DNA from: Caribbeanibacter sp964518305
GTDB lineage: Bacteria > Gemmatimonadota > Gemmatimonadetes > Palauibacterales > Palauibacteraceae
Direction of reading: 5' to 3'
Length of the DNA: 64,000 bases
NCBI GenBank assembly: GCA_964518305.1
Contig: CAZFDK010000009.1
Coordinates: 1 to 64,000 of the forward strand
A program made the translations under genes and the position numbers. Position 1 is the first letter of the stretch. Every line of letters starts with the position of its first letter. The notes under the pieces are model-generated. The model was not told the DNA's origin. It saw only the letters and a program-made list of their open reading frames with translations, and did not search any database. Positions 40,584 to 50,030 of the stretch are shown one piece after another.

Positions 40584-42262
40584 GCGTCGCCAGGCCCCTG
40601 CTCTCGGTGACCGACCTCCGGGTGGACTACCGCTCCGGAGCGGACGCGGTCCGTGCCGTGGACGGCGTGAGCCTGGAGCTGGCCGAGGGCGAGACGCTGG
40701 GGATCGTGGGGGAGTCCGGGGCGGGCAAGAGCTCTGCCCTGATGGCGGTGCCGCGCCTGCTCCCCCCCGGCGGCAGGATCCACCGGCAGTCCGGGATACG
40801 GGTCGGCGGCGACGATGTCTCCTCCCTGGATCCGGAGGGCCTCAGGCGACTGCGAGCGCGCGAGGTCGGCGTGATCTTCCAGCAGCCCGGTTCGAACCTC
40901 AATCCCGTGCACAGGGCCGGCCGGGCCGTGGCAGAGGCCGTGCGGGAGGGCCGCGGGCTGTGGGGAGCCGACCTGCGGCGCGAAGTGTTCCGGCTCCTGG
41001 GCCGGGCGGGCCTCGAGGACCCGGAGCGCGTGTCCCGTGCCTACCCCCACCAGCTCTCCGGTGGCATGCAGCAGCGGGTGGCCCTGGCCGCGGCGGTCGC
41101 TGCGGAGCCCTCTCTCCTCCTCGCGGACGAGCCCACCGCGGCGCTGGACGTGGTCGTGGAGGAGGAGGTGCTGGAGCGGATCGCTGCGATGCAGCGGGAG
41201 GCGGGGATGGGGATGGTCCTGGTCAGCCACGACCTGAGGATCGTGGCCGGCGTCGCCGACAGGGTCGCCGTCATGCACGGCGGGCAGATCGTCGAGGCCG
41301 GCCCCGCCGAGTCCGTGCTGAGCCAGCCCGCCCACGAGTACACCCGGCGCCTGCTGGAGGCCGCGCCGCGGCTGGTCCCGGAGGGCGATGGGGGCGATTA
41401 CACCGCGGCGGTGTCCCGCGCGGACGCGGGACCGAGCCGCGGTGACGCCGGCGATGGCTCACCGGGGACCCCGCTGCTGGAGGCCCGGGGCCTCGCGCGC
41501 CGATACCGCCGCCGGGGATGGCTCGGGAGCGGTGGGGAGGCGGTGGAAGCCGTGGGGAGCGTGTCCCTGACGCTCCGGCGCGGCGAAGCCGTCGGTCTGG
41601 TGGGGGCGTCGGGCGCCGGGAAGAGCACCCTGGCCCGGCTCCTCACCGGCGCCGAGCAACCGGATCGGGGCGAGCTCCTCTGGCGCGGACGCTCCGTGGC
41701 CTCCATGGAACGCGAGGAGCGCGGATCGTACCGGCGCTCCGCGCAGCTCCTCCAACAGGATCCGTTCGCCTCCCTGAACCCGCGGATGAGGGTGGGCCGG
41801 GCCCTCCGCGAGCCGCTGGAGGTCCACGGCCTGGCCTCCGGCGCCGCTGCGCGTGAACGCGTCGAGGAGCTGCTGGCGCGCGTCGAACTGGATCCGGAAT
41901 TCCTGGATCGGCGTCCCGCCGAGCTCTCCGGCGGCGAGCGGCAGCGAGTCGCGCTGGCCCGTGCCCTGACGCTGTCTCCGGCGCTGCTGGCTGCCGACGA
42001 GCCGGTCTCGGCCCTGGACGTCTCCGTCCAGGCCCGAGTCCTGGCGTTGCTGGCGGAGCTGAGGGCCGAGCTCGACCTGACGCTCCTGCTGGTGGCCCAC
42101 GATCTGGCCGTGGTCCGTCAGGTGTGCGACCGCGTGCTGGTGATGCAGGCGGGCCGGGTCGTCGAATCAGGGACCACCGAGAGGGTCCTCCGGCGCCCGG
42201 AAGATCCCCGGACCCTGGAGCTTGTACACGCGGCCGGATCCCGTGAAGAATCACTCCCTTGA
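40580..42262 (+). CDS. fused dipeptide-type ABC transporter ATPases (DppD-DppF)
   Basis: 560 aa with two complete ABC domains. First: Walker A GESGAGKSS (near 44), signature LSGGMQQRV, Walker B LLLADEPTAALD. Second, after a Gly/Asp-rich linker near residue 270-300: Walker A GASGAGKST, signature LSGGERQRV, Walker B LLAADEPVSALD. It powers the importer formed with the two permeases. GTG start overlapping the dppC stop (GTGA). Confidence 0.92.
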   Translation: MSVARPLLSVTDLRVDYRSGADAVRAVDGVSLELAEGETLGIVGESGAGKSSALMAVPRLLPPGGRIHRQSGIRVGGDDVSSLDPEGLRRLRAREVGVIFQQPGSNLNPVHRAGRAVAEAVREGRGLWGADLRREVFRLLGRAGLEDPERVSRAYPHQLSGGMQQRVALAAAVAAEPSLLLADEPTAALDVVVEEEVLERIAAMQREAGMGMVLVSHDLRIVAGVADRVAVMHGGQIVEAGPAESVLSQPAHEYTRRLLEAAPRLVPEGDGGDYTAAVSRADAGPSRGDAGDGSPGTPLLEARGLARRYRRRGWLGSGGEAVEAVGSVSLTLRRGEAVGLVGASGAGKSTLARLLTGAEQPDRGELLWRGRSVASMEREERGSYRRSAQLLQQDPFASLNPRMRVGRALREPLEVHGLASGAAARERVEELLARVELDPEFLDRRPAELSGGERQRVALARALTLSPALLAADEPVSALDVSVQARVLALLAELRAELDLTLLLVAHDLAVVRQVCDRVLVMQAGRVVESGTTERVLRRPEDPRTLELVHAAGSREESLP

Positions 42263-42288
42263 CAGTCATTCGGAGGGGCGGGTAGCTT
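42259..42288 (+). promoter_or_regulatory. promoter of the ExbB-like gene
   Basis: TTGACA (42259-42264), 18-base spacer, TAGCTT (42283-42288). The -35 overlaps the stop codon of the ATPase fusion. A GC-rich hairpin (about 42309-42340) lies in the leader. Confidence 0.6.
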
Positions 42289-42379
42289 CACCGGTCCTCT
42301 TGAGAGGCCCGGGGTGTGCCATCGGCGCACGCGCCCCGGCATTCGCGCCGAATTCGACCGAAGATGCATGGAGGTTAGG

Positions 42380-43069
42380 TTGAGCGGTCTCACGGTAGCA
42401 GCACTCTGGGCACTTCAGCAGGGCGGTCAGGGCAGTCCCCGACTCGGGGCCGGCCAGGAGCTGAACCTGGGCCAGATCTGGGAATCCGGCGGCTTCATGA
42501 TGTGGCCGCTGGGAGCGGCCCTCGGCATCGGGCTCCTCATCATCCTGTGGAAGTTCATCGACATGCAGATCAAGTCGTCCAGGACCCGGAGCTTCCTGGA
42601 CGAGGTCGACGAGCTCATCGTGGACGAGCGCCTCGGCGAGGCCCTCGCCATGTGCGAGGAGTCGAAGTCGCCCGCCGCCTCGGTCCTCCAGGCCGGCCTC
42701 CAGCGCCGGGACGAGGGCACCGAGCGGGTGACCCAGGCCATCGAGAACGCCGGAGCCATTCAGATGGTCAGCCTGGAGAAGGGGCTCGTCTGGCTCGCCA
42801 CCATCGCCAACGTCGCCCCCCTCATGGGCTTCCTGGGTACCGTGATCGGGATGATCCAGGCCTTCCAGGCCATCGAGATCGCCGGTGAGGTCCAGGCGAC
42901 GCTGGTCGCCGGGGGCATCAAGGTGGCGCTGATCACGACGGCCACCGGGCTCACGATCGCGATCCCGATGAACATCATGCACAACTACTTCGTCAGCCAG
43001 GTGGATCAGCTGGTCATCGACATGGAGGAGAGCACCCAGAAGATGATTGACGTGGTCCACGAGGGCTGA
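42380..43069 (+). CDS. MotA/TolQ/ExbB proton-channel family protein
   Basis: 229 aa with three membrane segments (near 35-55, 125-147, 165-190) and the family block GLVWLATIANVAPLMGFLGTVIGMIQAFQ. TTG at 42380 was chosen because GGAGG lies 5 bases upstream; an ATG at 42368 would place GGAGG inside the gene. These proteins form the stator that uses proton flow to drive TonB, TolA or flagella. Unusually no ExbD/TolR/MotB or tonB gene follows: a terminator and polA come next. Confidence 0.87.
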   Translation: MSGLTVAALWALQQGGQGSPRLGAGQELNLGQIWESGGFMMWPLGAALGIGLLIILWKFIDMQIKSSRTRSFLDEVDELIVDERLGEALAMCEESKSPAASVLQAGLQRRDEGTERVTQAIENAGAIQMVSLEKGLVWLATIANVAPLMGFLGTVIGMIQAFQAIEIAGEVQATLVAGGIKVALITTATGLTIAIPMNIMHNYFVSQVDQLVIDMEESTQKMIDVVHEG

Positions 43070-43126
43070 CAGGGATCAGCCGGGACGACAGCGAGTTGCC
43101 GCCGGGCACGTCCGGCGGCCCGAGGG

Positions 43127-43159
43127 AAGGGGCCGGCTCGCCGCCGGCCCCTTTTCTTT
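43127..43159 (+). terminator. rho-independent terminator after the ExbB-like gene
   Basis: GGGGCCGGC and GCCGGCCCC form a perfect 9-bp stem with a 5-base loop, followed by TTTTCTTT. A second hairpin GCCGCCGG/CCGGCGGC lies just before it (43098-43119). This is the clearest intrinsic terminator in the window. Confidence 0.9.
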
Positions 43160-43246
43160 GACCATCGGTTCGGCCGCGTTCGACCCGCCGGTGTACGCAG
43201 CCATCCCCGCGCCCCCGAACCACGCCTCCAGCCCACCACGACCGCC

Positions 43247-46012
43247 TTGAGCGACGAGCTCCCAGACCCCGAATTCGACCGGCCCACTCTCTTCCTGGTG
43301 GACGGCTACGCTCTCATGTACCGGGCGTTCTACGCCATGATCAGCCGGCCGCTGACCACTTCCAGCGGCGAGAACACCTCGGCCCCCTTCGGGCTCACCC
43401 GGTTCCTTCTCGACCTGCTGGAGGAGCACGACCCGGACTACCTCGGGGTGGTCTTCGACGCCGGACACAGTTTCCGGGAGGAGGTGCATCCGGAGTACAA
43501 GGCCACGCGACGGAAGATGCCGGAGGAGATGGAGGCGTCGATTCCGAGGTGCCGCGCGCTGGTCGAGGCGTTCAACATCCCGGTGCTGGAGGAGGAGGAC
43601 TGGGAGGCCGACGACGTCATCGGCACACTGGCCGAGGAGGCCGAGGAGGAGGGGCTGCAGACGGTCATCATCTCCGGCGACAAGGACTTCTACCAGCTCG
43701 TCGGCCCCCATACCTGGCTGCTGAACCCGGGACGCGGCGGGGCGTCGCCGGTGCCGGAGGAGTGGGTGCGGCCGGAGAATGCCGAGGAGAAGCTCGGCGT
43801 GCCCCCGGGTCAGGTGACCGACTACCTGGCGCTCATCGGCGACAGCTCGGACAACGTCCCGGGGGTCGCCGGCATCGGCGAGAAGACGGCGCCGAAGCTG
43901 CTGGACCGCTGGGGCTCCCTGGAGGAGGTCCTGGAGCACGAGGACGAAGTGGAGCTCACGCGGGCCCGGAACGCCCTCGAGGGCCACGAAGGGGACGCCC
44001 GCCTGTCGAAGCAGCTGGTCACGATCCGGCGGGACGCCCCGCTGGATCTGGACCTGGAGTCGCTACGGCGGCAGGAGCCGGACTGGGAGCGCCTGCGGGA
44101 GCTGTTCCTGGAGCTCGAATTCCACAGCCTGGCCCGCGAGTACGTCCCGGACGACGAGGGCGAGGGCCCGGCGGAGGGCGAGGAGGAGTACGACCTCGTC
44201 GGGACCGCCGCCCGCGTCGACGAGCTCGTTGACCGCTGGCGGGACGCGGAGCTCGTGGCGGTGGACACCGAGACCACGTCCACTGATGCCATGCGGGCGG
44301 AGCTGGTGGGCGTCTCGGTCGCCGACGAGGCCGGTCGCGCCTGGTATCTGCCGTTCGGCCACGTCTCCGGCGCCCAGGACGAGCTCTTCGAGAGCGTGGA
44401 CGTGGAGGAGAACCTCCCGTCGATCACCGGCCCCGAGATGGAGGCGCTCCGGGACTTCCTGGCCGACCCGGACGTCCCGAAGGTCGGCCACAACATCAAG
44501 TACGACCTGCTGGTCCTCGAGCGGGCCGGCGTGGAGCTGGCGGGCATCCGCTTCGACACCTCGGTGGCCGCCTACTGCGCCGATCCGGGGCGCAGGGAGT
44601 ACGGCCTGGACGTACTCGTGATGGAGAAGCTGAAGCGGAAGCTCACACCCTACGACGAGGTGGCGGGGAGCGGCTCCGACGAGGTCTCCTTCGCCGAGGT
44701 GCCGGTGGAGGAGGCGGTGGTCTACGCCTGCGAGGACGCCGACTTCACGCTGCGGCTGGCCGGCGTGCTGGCGGAGGAGCTCGAGCAGCACGAGCAGGAG
44801 GAGATCTTCGAGGATCTCGAGGTGCCGCTGATCCCCGTGCTGGCGGCCATGGAGCGGGCCGGGATCGGACTGGACGGGGAGGTCTTCGAAGAGCTGGAGG
44901 ACCGCATCACCCGCGAGCTGGAGCTGGTCGAGGAGGAGATCGCCAAAGTGGCCGGCGAGCGGGTCAACCTCCGGTCGGTGCCCCAGCTCCGGGAGCTGCT
45001 CTTCGAGGATCTGGGGCTGCCCGTGAAGAAGCGGACGAAGACCGGGCCCTCCACCGACGAGAGCGTCCTCACGGAGCTGGCCGAGGAGGGACACGAGGTC
45101 CCGCGTCTCATCCTGAACTACAGGGAGCTCGACAAGCTGAACTCCACGTACGTCTCCAAGCTCCCGGGAATGGTGAACCCGGATACGGGCCGTCTGCACA
45201 CCAGCTTCAACCAGACCCGCGCTGCCACCGGCCGCCTCTCGTCCTCCGATCCGAACCTCCAGAACATCCCGATCCGGTCGGTGCTGGGACGCGAGGTGAG
45301 GAAGGGCTTCGTACCGGAGGAGGGGTGGCGCTTCCTGGCCGCCGACTATTCGCAGGTGGAGCTCCGGGTCCTGGCGCACCTGTCGGGAGACGAGTCGTTC
45401 GTCACCGCCTTCCGGGAGGGGCGGGACATCCACCGGGAGACGGCCGCCCGGATTTTCGGCGTGGAGCCGGAGCAGGTGCAGGGCGGGATGCGCGAGCAGG
45501 CCAAGACCATCAACTACGCCACCATCTACGGCCAGGGGCCGGGAGCGCTCGGCCGGCAGCTGGGGATCTCCCGCTCCCGGGCCGAGGAGTTCATCGAGCA
45601 GTACTTCGAGCGCTTCTCCGGAGTGGCCGAGTACCTGGAGCGAATGAAGGAGACCGCCCGCGACCGGGGCTTCGTGGAAACGCTCTCCGGCCGCCGGCGC
45701 TATATCCCGGAGATAAAGTCCCGGAACCCCGGCGTGCGCGGGTTCGGTGAGCGGACGGCCACGAATTCGCCCATCCAGGGGACGGCGGCGGACATGATCA
45801 AGATCGCCATGCTGCGCCTGCACGACCTGCTCCCGGCAGGCGTGCGGATGCTCCTCCAGGTGCACGACGAACTGGTCTTCGAGGTCCGCGAGGATCAGGT
45901 GGAGGAGGCCCGCGACCTCGTCCGGGAGGAGATGGAGGAGGCCATGGACCTGGACGTGCCCCTGGAGGTGGAGATCGGCGTCGGCGAGAGCTGGTTCGCC
46001 GCCAAGCCCTAG
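43247..46012 (+). CDS. polA: DNA polymerase I
   Basis: 921 aa with three domains. 5'-nuclease (LFLVDGYALMYRAFYAM, DNVPGVAGIGEKTA). 3'-5' exonuclease with motifs that look functional (VDTETT near residue 338, GHNIKYDLL, YACEDADFTL). Polymerase with motif A ADYSQVELRVLAH (near 700), O-helix REQAKTINYATIYG (near 750) and motif C QVHDELVF (near 870). The O-helix aromatic is Tyr where E. coli has Phe762. TTG start at 43247 with no visible Shine-Dalgarno sequence. Acts in Okazaki-fragment and repair synthesis. Confidence 0.96.
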   Translation: MSDELPDPEFDRPTLFLVDGYALMYRAFYAMISRPLTTSSGENTSAPFGLTRFLLDLLEEHDPDYLGVVFDAGHSFREEVHPEYKATRRKMPEEMEASIPRCRALVEAFNIPVLEEEDWEADDVIGTLAEEAEEEGLQTVIISGDKDFYQLVGPHTWLLNPGRGGASPVPEEWVRPENAEEKLGVPPGQVTDYLALIGDSSDNVPGVAGIGEKTAPKLLDRWGSLEEVLEHEDEVELTRARNALEGHEGDARLSKQLVTIRRDAPLDLDLESLRRQEPDWERLRELFLELEFHSLAREYVPDDEGEGPAEGEEEYDLVGTAARVDELVDRWRDAELVAVDTETTSTDAMRAELVGVSVADEAGRAWYLPFGHVSGAQDELFESVDVEENLPSITGPEMEALRDFLADPDVPKVGHNIKYDLLVLERAGVELAGIRFDTSVAAYCADPGRREYGLDVLVMEKLKRKLTPYDEVAGSGSDEVSFAEVPVEEAVVYACEDADFTLRLAGVLAEELEQHEQEEIFEDLEVPLIPVLAAMERAGIGLDGEVFEELEDRITRELELVEEEIAKVAGERVNLRSVPQLRELLFEDLGLPVKKRTKTGPSTDESVLTELAEEGHEVPRLILNYRELDKLNSTYVSKLPGMVNPDTGRLHTSFNQTRAATGRLSSSDPNLQNIPIRSVLGREVRKGFVPEEGWRFLAADYSQVELRVLAHLSGDESFVTAFREGRDIHRETAARIFGVEPEQVQGGMREQAKTINYATIYGQGPGALGRQLGISRSRAEEFIEQYFERFSGVAEYLERMKETARDRGFVETLSGRRRYIPEIKSRNPGVRGFGERTATNSPIQGTAADMIKIAMLRLHDLLPAGVRMLLQVHDELVFEVREDQVEEARDLVREEMEEAMDLDVPLEVEIGVGESWFAAKP

Positions 46013-46192
46013 AATCGAAGAGTCGATCGAGAACCCCGTCCGGACGCCCCCCGGGGTCTTCCCGCGCCGACCGGGCCGAGGCGAGAGACCCGGCCGACGT
46101 CCGGCGAACGGAACTCCACCCGGCGGTAGGGAGTTTCACCATACTCCGATCGTGCTGATCTCCCACGGCGGGAGCGGGCGCGAGCCGCAACC

Positions 46193-46597
46193 ATGCCGAG
46201 GACGATGGACCCCCGACTCCTGAGAGCAGCTGTCAGCGCCCTCCTGGGCGCGATCTTCCTCGCCGGGCTGGCCGGCGAGACGTACGGCGTCCACGACTGT
46301 CCCCATCATCACCGGGACGCTCGGGGCCCGGCGACGAGCCACGCTTCCGAGGCGGGCGGGGAGACGGCCGGCGGGGCCGGCCACCTCCCCCTCGAGGCTC
46401 CTCCCGACGGCCCGTGCACCTGCGTGGGCAACTGCCACGCGGCCGGCGTCGCGCTGAACGCGGCGGCGGCGCCGACCCTGCCGGCGGCGCTGGAGGCCGA
46501 CCTGGCCGCGGGGTCGCTCGGCGACGACGGGCGCGTCCCGCGGCCCGCCGCCTACCTCCTCCCCTTCGCCAACGCACCTCCCGTAATCCTGGTCTGA
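46193..46597 (+). CDS. small exported Cys/His-rich protein, possible metal binder
   Basis: 134 aa, no family recognised. An N-terminal hydrophobic segment (about 11-29) looks like a signal peptide or anchor. Two metal-ligand clusters follow: HDCPHHH (34-40) and CTCVGNCH (75-82). Upstream, AACTCC and ACTCC can each pair with GGAGT around 46112-46147, a possible operator. It lies about 200 bases before a TonB receptor and near SCO1 and CtaG, so a periplasmic copper-handling role is a reasonable guess. The start could also be the ATG at 46205. Confidence 0.6.
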   Translation: MPRTMDPRLLRAAVSALLGAIFLAGLAGETYGVHDCPHHHRDARGPATSHASEAGGETAGGAGHLPLEAPPDGPCTCVGNCHAAGVALNAAAAPTLPAALEADLAAGSLGDDGRVPRPAAYLLPFANAPPVILV

Positions 46598-46792
46598 CGA
46601 CCCGGGGCTCCTCCCGGGACGGGCGCCCCGACCGGGGCGCCGCAGCCGAATTCGCCACCGGACGACCGCACCGCCGCGCACCTCGCGGGCCCGGCCGATG
46701 CCTCCCGTGGAGGGGGGTGGGCCGCTCAGGCGCGGAACCGGACCCCACCAGGGCCGCCGGCGGTGGGGAGAATGCCGAAGGGAAGGTTCAGG

Positions 46793-49177
46793 ATGCCGAA
46801 GAACACCGATGTATCGGATCACGGAGTCGCGAGAAAGAGACGAGATACCGACACCCGCCGGTTCGCAGCCGGCCGGGCGCTCATCGCGGCGGTCGCGGCG
46901 CTGCTCATGACCGGCGTCGGCCCCGCCGTCGCCCAGCAGGCAGCCGTCACCGGGCAGGTGGTGGCCGGCGATTCCGGGGAGCCGCTCCCCGGCGCCACCG
47001 TGCGCGTGGAGGACACGGAGCTCGGAGCCGTGGCCCGGGAGGAGGGGACGTTCCGGATCGGACCCGTCCCGGCCGGGGAGTATCGGGTGACGGTCTCGGC
47101 TCTCGGTTATCGGAACGCCACGCGGAAGATCGACGTGGAACGCGGCTCCCGAATCGAGCTCCGGTTCGAGCTGGAGCCGCACCCCGTGGAGATGCAGGGC
47201 ATCGAGGTCTCGGTGCTTCGCCCGGACCTGGAGCCGGAGGCTCGACTCCAGGCCGAAAAGATCCAGCTGGAGAACCCGAAGGACTCCGGCGAGCTGCTCC
47301 GGAGCCTCCCCGGCGTGAGCGGAGTCCGGCGCGGCCCGCTGGGCGTCGACCCGGCGGTCCGGGGACTGCGGGAGACCGAGGTGGGGACCTATCTGGACGG
47401 GACGAGGATGTTCCCGGCGGGCCCGGCACGCATGGATTCCCCCCTCACTCACCTGGATCCCAGCGCCATCAGCGACATCGAGGTGGTGAAGGGGCCGTAC
47501 GCCCTGACGCTCGGGGCCGGGAACCTCAGCGCCGTCCGGGTCACGACCCAGAGCTTGCCCGCCCGGGGGCGCGAGGGCCTGCGGGGCCGGCTCTCCTCCG
47601 GCTACGACGCCAACCTGAACGCCGCCGAGACCACGGGACGACTCTCGGGTCGCAGGGGACGAATCTCGTATCGGGCGCTGGGCGCCTGGCGGCAGGGAAG
47701 CGATTACGAGTCCGGCGACGGGTCCCTGATCCCCGGCGATTACGAGTCCGCCGAGGGCCGCGGCAAGATCGGCGTGGACGTGAGCGAGAGCTCGAAGGTC
47801 GTCCTGGCAGGCGGCTACCAGGACCAGGGCCCCATCGATTATCCCGGGCGTCTCCTGAACGCCGAGCTCTTCCACACCCTGAACCTCAACGGTCGCTGGG
47901 AGCTGGACCGGAACGAGGGAGTCCTGCGGCAACTGGAGGTCATGGCATACGTGAACGACGTGCAGCACACCATGGACAACGGGGGCAAGCCCACGTCACG
48001 TCCCATGGAGGGGCGCATGCCGCCCTTCGCCCTGGACGTCCGGGTGGACGCCGGGGTGAACGTCTGGGGGGGACGCCTCAACTCCAGATGGGCGGCCGGT
48101 GAGGCCTGGCGGTTCGAGGCCGGTGGCGACGTGTACAGCGCCACGCGGAACGCCGTCCGCACGATCAGCCGCGACAGCGACGACACGCTCCTGTTCGAGG
48201 ATCTGATGTGGCCCGATGCGACGATCGCCGACGCCGGGGGCTACGGTCGGGTGACCCGGCGGTTCGGCGACCACGTGCGCCTGTCGGGGACGGCCCGCGT
48301 GGATCGCGTACGGGCGGAGGCGGATACCGCCAGCACCTTCTTCCGCCGGAACACGACGGGATCGCTGGAGCAGGACGAGACGAACCTCAGCGGCGCCGTG
48401 ACGTTCGGATACGACCTGAGCCGCTACTGGACGGTGAGTCTCGGTGCCGGTTCCGCCGTGCGGACGGCCGACGCCACCGAGCGGTACTCCGACAGGATCC
48501 CGGCGACCAAGGCACAGACCAGCGCCGAATTCATGGGGAACCCGGACCTGGAGCCGGAGCGCAGCAATCAGGCGGACCTGTGGATCGAGGCCAGCTACCC
48601 GCGGCTGGCCCTCCAGCTCAACGCCTTCGCCCGGCACATGGACGAGTACGTCACGATCGGGGCCACGGATCTCCCGAAGCGGCTCCCGCTGAGCCCGGAG
48701 ACCGTCTTCCGCTACGTGAACGGCGAGGCGGAGTTCTGGGGCTTCGAGGTGTCCGCCGACGCGGGGGTCACCGAGAGCCTCACGCTGAGCGCCGCGACGA
48801 ACTACCTGCGGGGCCAGAATCTGACCCGGGACCGGCCGGTGATCGGGGTCGCCCCGATGCGCGGCAGCCTGGGGGCCCGGTTTGAACCGCCGCAGGGCCG
48901 CTTCTTCGTGCAGGGCAAGATGACGGGCGTCGCCGACCAGGACCGGGTGGCCCGGGAGCTGGGGGAGGGCGTCACCGACGGGTACGTGACTGCCGACCTC
49001 AAGGGTGGGGTCCGGATGTACGAGGGGCTGCGCCTGCGGCTCGGTGTGGAGAACCTGGGCGACGAGCAGTACGTGAACCACCTGAACGCCGAGAACCCCT
49101 TCACGGGGAGCCGGATTCCGGAGCCGGGCCGCGTCTTCTTCGCGGACCTGAGCTGGGCGTTCGGGCCCGTGCGATGA
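46793..49177 (+). CDS. TonB-dependent outer-membrane receptor
   Basis: About 794 aa. Signal peptide (about 28-49, ending AVAQQ), a carboxypeptidase-regulatory-like domain (about 52-135, TGQVVAGDSGEPLPGATV), a plug domain (about 150-250, ELLRSLPGVSGVRRG, IEVVKGPYALTLGAG) and a C-terminal 22-strand barrel with the TonB-receptor end NLGDEQYVNHLN. ATG at 46793 was chosen for its AGGGAAGG site; earlier starts at 46772 and 46763 are possible. Gene context (SCO1 and CtaG downstream) suggests copper uptake, as with NosA/OprC, but the ligand is not proven. Confidence 0.88.
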   Translation: MPKNTDVSDHGVARKRRDTDTRRFAAGRALIAAVAALLMTGVGPAVAQQAAVTGQVVAGDSGEPLPGATVRVEDTELGAVAREEGTFRIGPVPAGEYRVTVSALGYRNATRKIDVERGSRIELRFELEPHPVEMQGIEVSVLRPDLEPEARLQAEKIQLENPKDSGELLRSLPGVSGVRRGPLGVDPAVRGLRETEVGTYLDGTRMFPAGPARMDSPLTHLDPSAISDIEVVKGPYALTLGAGNLSAVRVTTQSLPARGREGLRGRLSSGYDANLNAAETTGRLSGRRGRISYRALGAWRQGSDYESGDGSLIPGDYESAEGRGKIGVDVSESSKVVLAGGYQDQGPIDYPGRLLNAELFHTLNLNGRWELDRNEGVLRQLEVMAYVNDVQHTMDNGGKPTSRPMEGRMPPFALDVRVDAGVNVWGGRLNSRWAAGEAWRFEAGGDVYSATRNAVRTISRDSDDTLLFEDLMWPDATIADAGGYGRVTRRFGDHVRLSGTARVDRVRAEADTASTFFRRNTTGSLEQDETNLSGAVTFGYDLSRYWTVSLGAGSAVRTADATERYSDRIPATKAQTSAEFMGNPDLEPERSNQADLWIEASYPRLALQLNAFARHMDEYVTIGATDLPKRLPLSPETVFRYVNGEAEFWGFEVSADAGVTESLTLSAATNYLRGQNLTRDRPVIGVAPMRGSLGARFEPPQGRFFVQGKMTGVADQDRVARELGEGVTDGYVTADLKGGVRMYEGLRLRLGVENLGDEQYVNHLNAENPFTGSRIPEPGRVFFADLSWAFGPVR

Positions 49178-49259
49178 GAGCGGTCGACACCCTCCCGCCG
49201 TCTCGCGTGTACGGGAGGTCGCCGGACCTTCGAACCATGAACCCCGAAGGGCATCAACG

Positions 49260-50027
49260 ATGAGACAGTGCGACGAGAACCCGGCCGCCGTGCGCCGCCG
49301 TGCGTGCGGCGGATCCCCGGGTGCCCGATCGGTGCTCCTCGCGGTCGGCGCGGTGCTCCTGGCGTCGGGCGCCGTGGCCTGCGGCGGAGACGGCGCCGGC
49401 CGCGGCGGCGTCTCCGCCTCCCCGAACAGCGGCCTGCACGGAGCCGTCCTTCCGGAGGCCCGACCCAAGGGCGACTTCACGCTCACGGCCACCGACGGCG
49501 AGCCCTACGACTTCCGGCGCGAGACCGACGGCGAGGTCGCGCTGCTCTTCTTCGGCTACACCCACTGCCCCAACGCCTGTCCGGTTCAGATGGCCACCCT
49601 GGGGGCCGCCTACGAGAAGCTTCCCATGGAGCTGCAGCAACGGGTCGAGGTGGTCTTCGTCTCCACCGATCCGGCCCGGGACTCCCTCCTCCGACTACGG
49701 AGCTGGCTGGACAACTTCAGCGAATCATTCGTCGGGCTCCGCGGGAGCCGTGACGAGGTGAACCGAATCATGCAGAGCTACGGCCTCCCCCCGGCGCAGA
49801 TCGACACAGCGGCCTCAGGGCCCGGCAGTCCCGGGGACGGGTACACGGTGGGGCACGCCGCCCACGTGCTCGTCTTCACCCCCGACGGCCGGCTGCGCCT
49901 GATGTACCCCACCGGTACGCGACAGAAGGCGTGGGTCGAGGACCTCCGCGAGCTGGCCCGCGAGGGCACGGCCGCCGTCACCGACGGCGGTGACGGGCGT
50001 TCGGGCTCCGCGCCGGGAGGGAGCTGA
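49260..50027 (+). CDS. SCO1/SenC/PrrC copper-delivery thioredoxin-fold lipoprotein
   Basis: 255 aa. A signal sequence ends in lipobox Cys41 (GAVAC). The thioredoxin-like domain carries the CxxxC copper site THCPNACP (Cys103, Cys107) and a downstream His (GHAAHVLVF, His199 or His202) that completes it. Sco proteins metallate the CuA centre of cytochrome c oxidase. Short 3-base gap to ctaG. ATG at 49260. Confidence 0.92.
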   Translation: MRQCDENPAAVRRRACGGSPGARSVLLAVGAVLLASGAVACGGDGAGRGGVSASPNSGLHGAVLPEARPKGDFTLTATDGEPYDFRRETDGEVALLFFGYTHCPNACPVQMATLGAAYEKLPMELQQRVEVVFVSTDPARDSLLRLRSWLDNFSESFVGLRGSRDEVNRIMQSYGLPPAQIDTAASGPGSPGDGYTVGHAAHVLVFTPDGRLRLMYPTGTRQKAWVEDLRELAREGTAAVTDGGDGRSGSAPGGS

Positions 50028-50030
50028 GCC

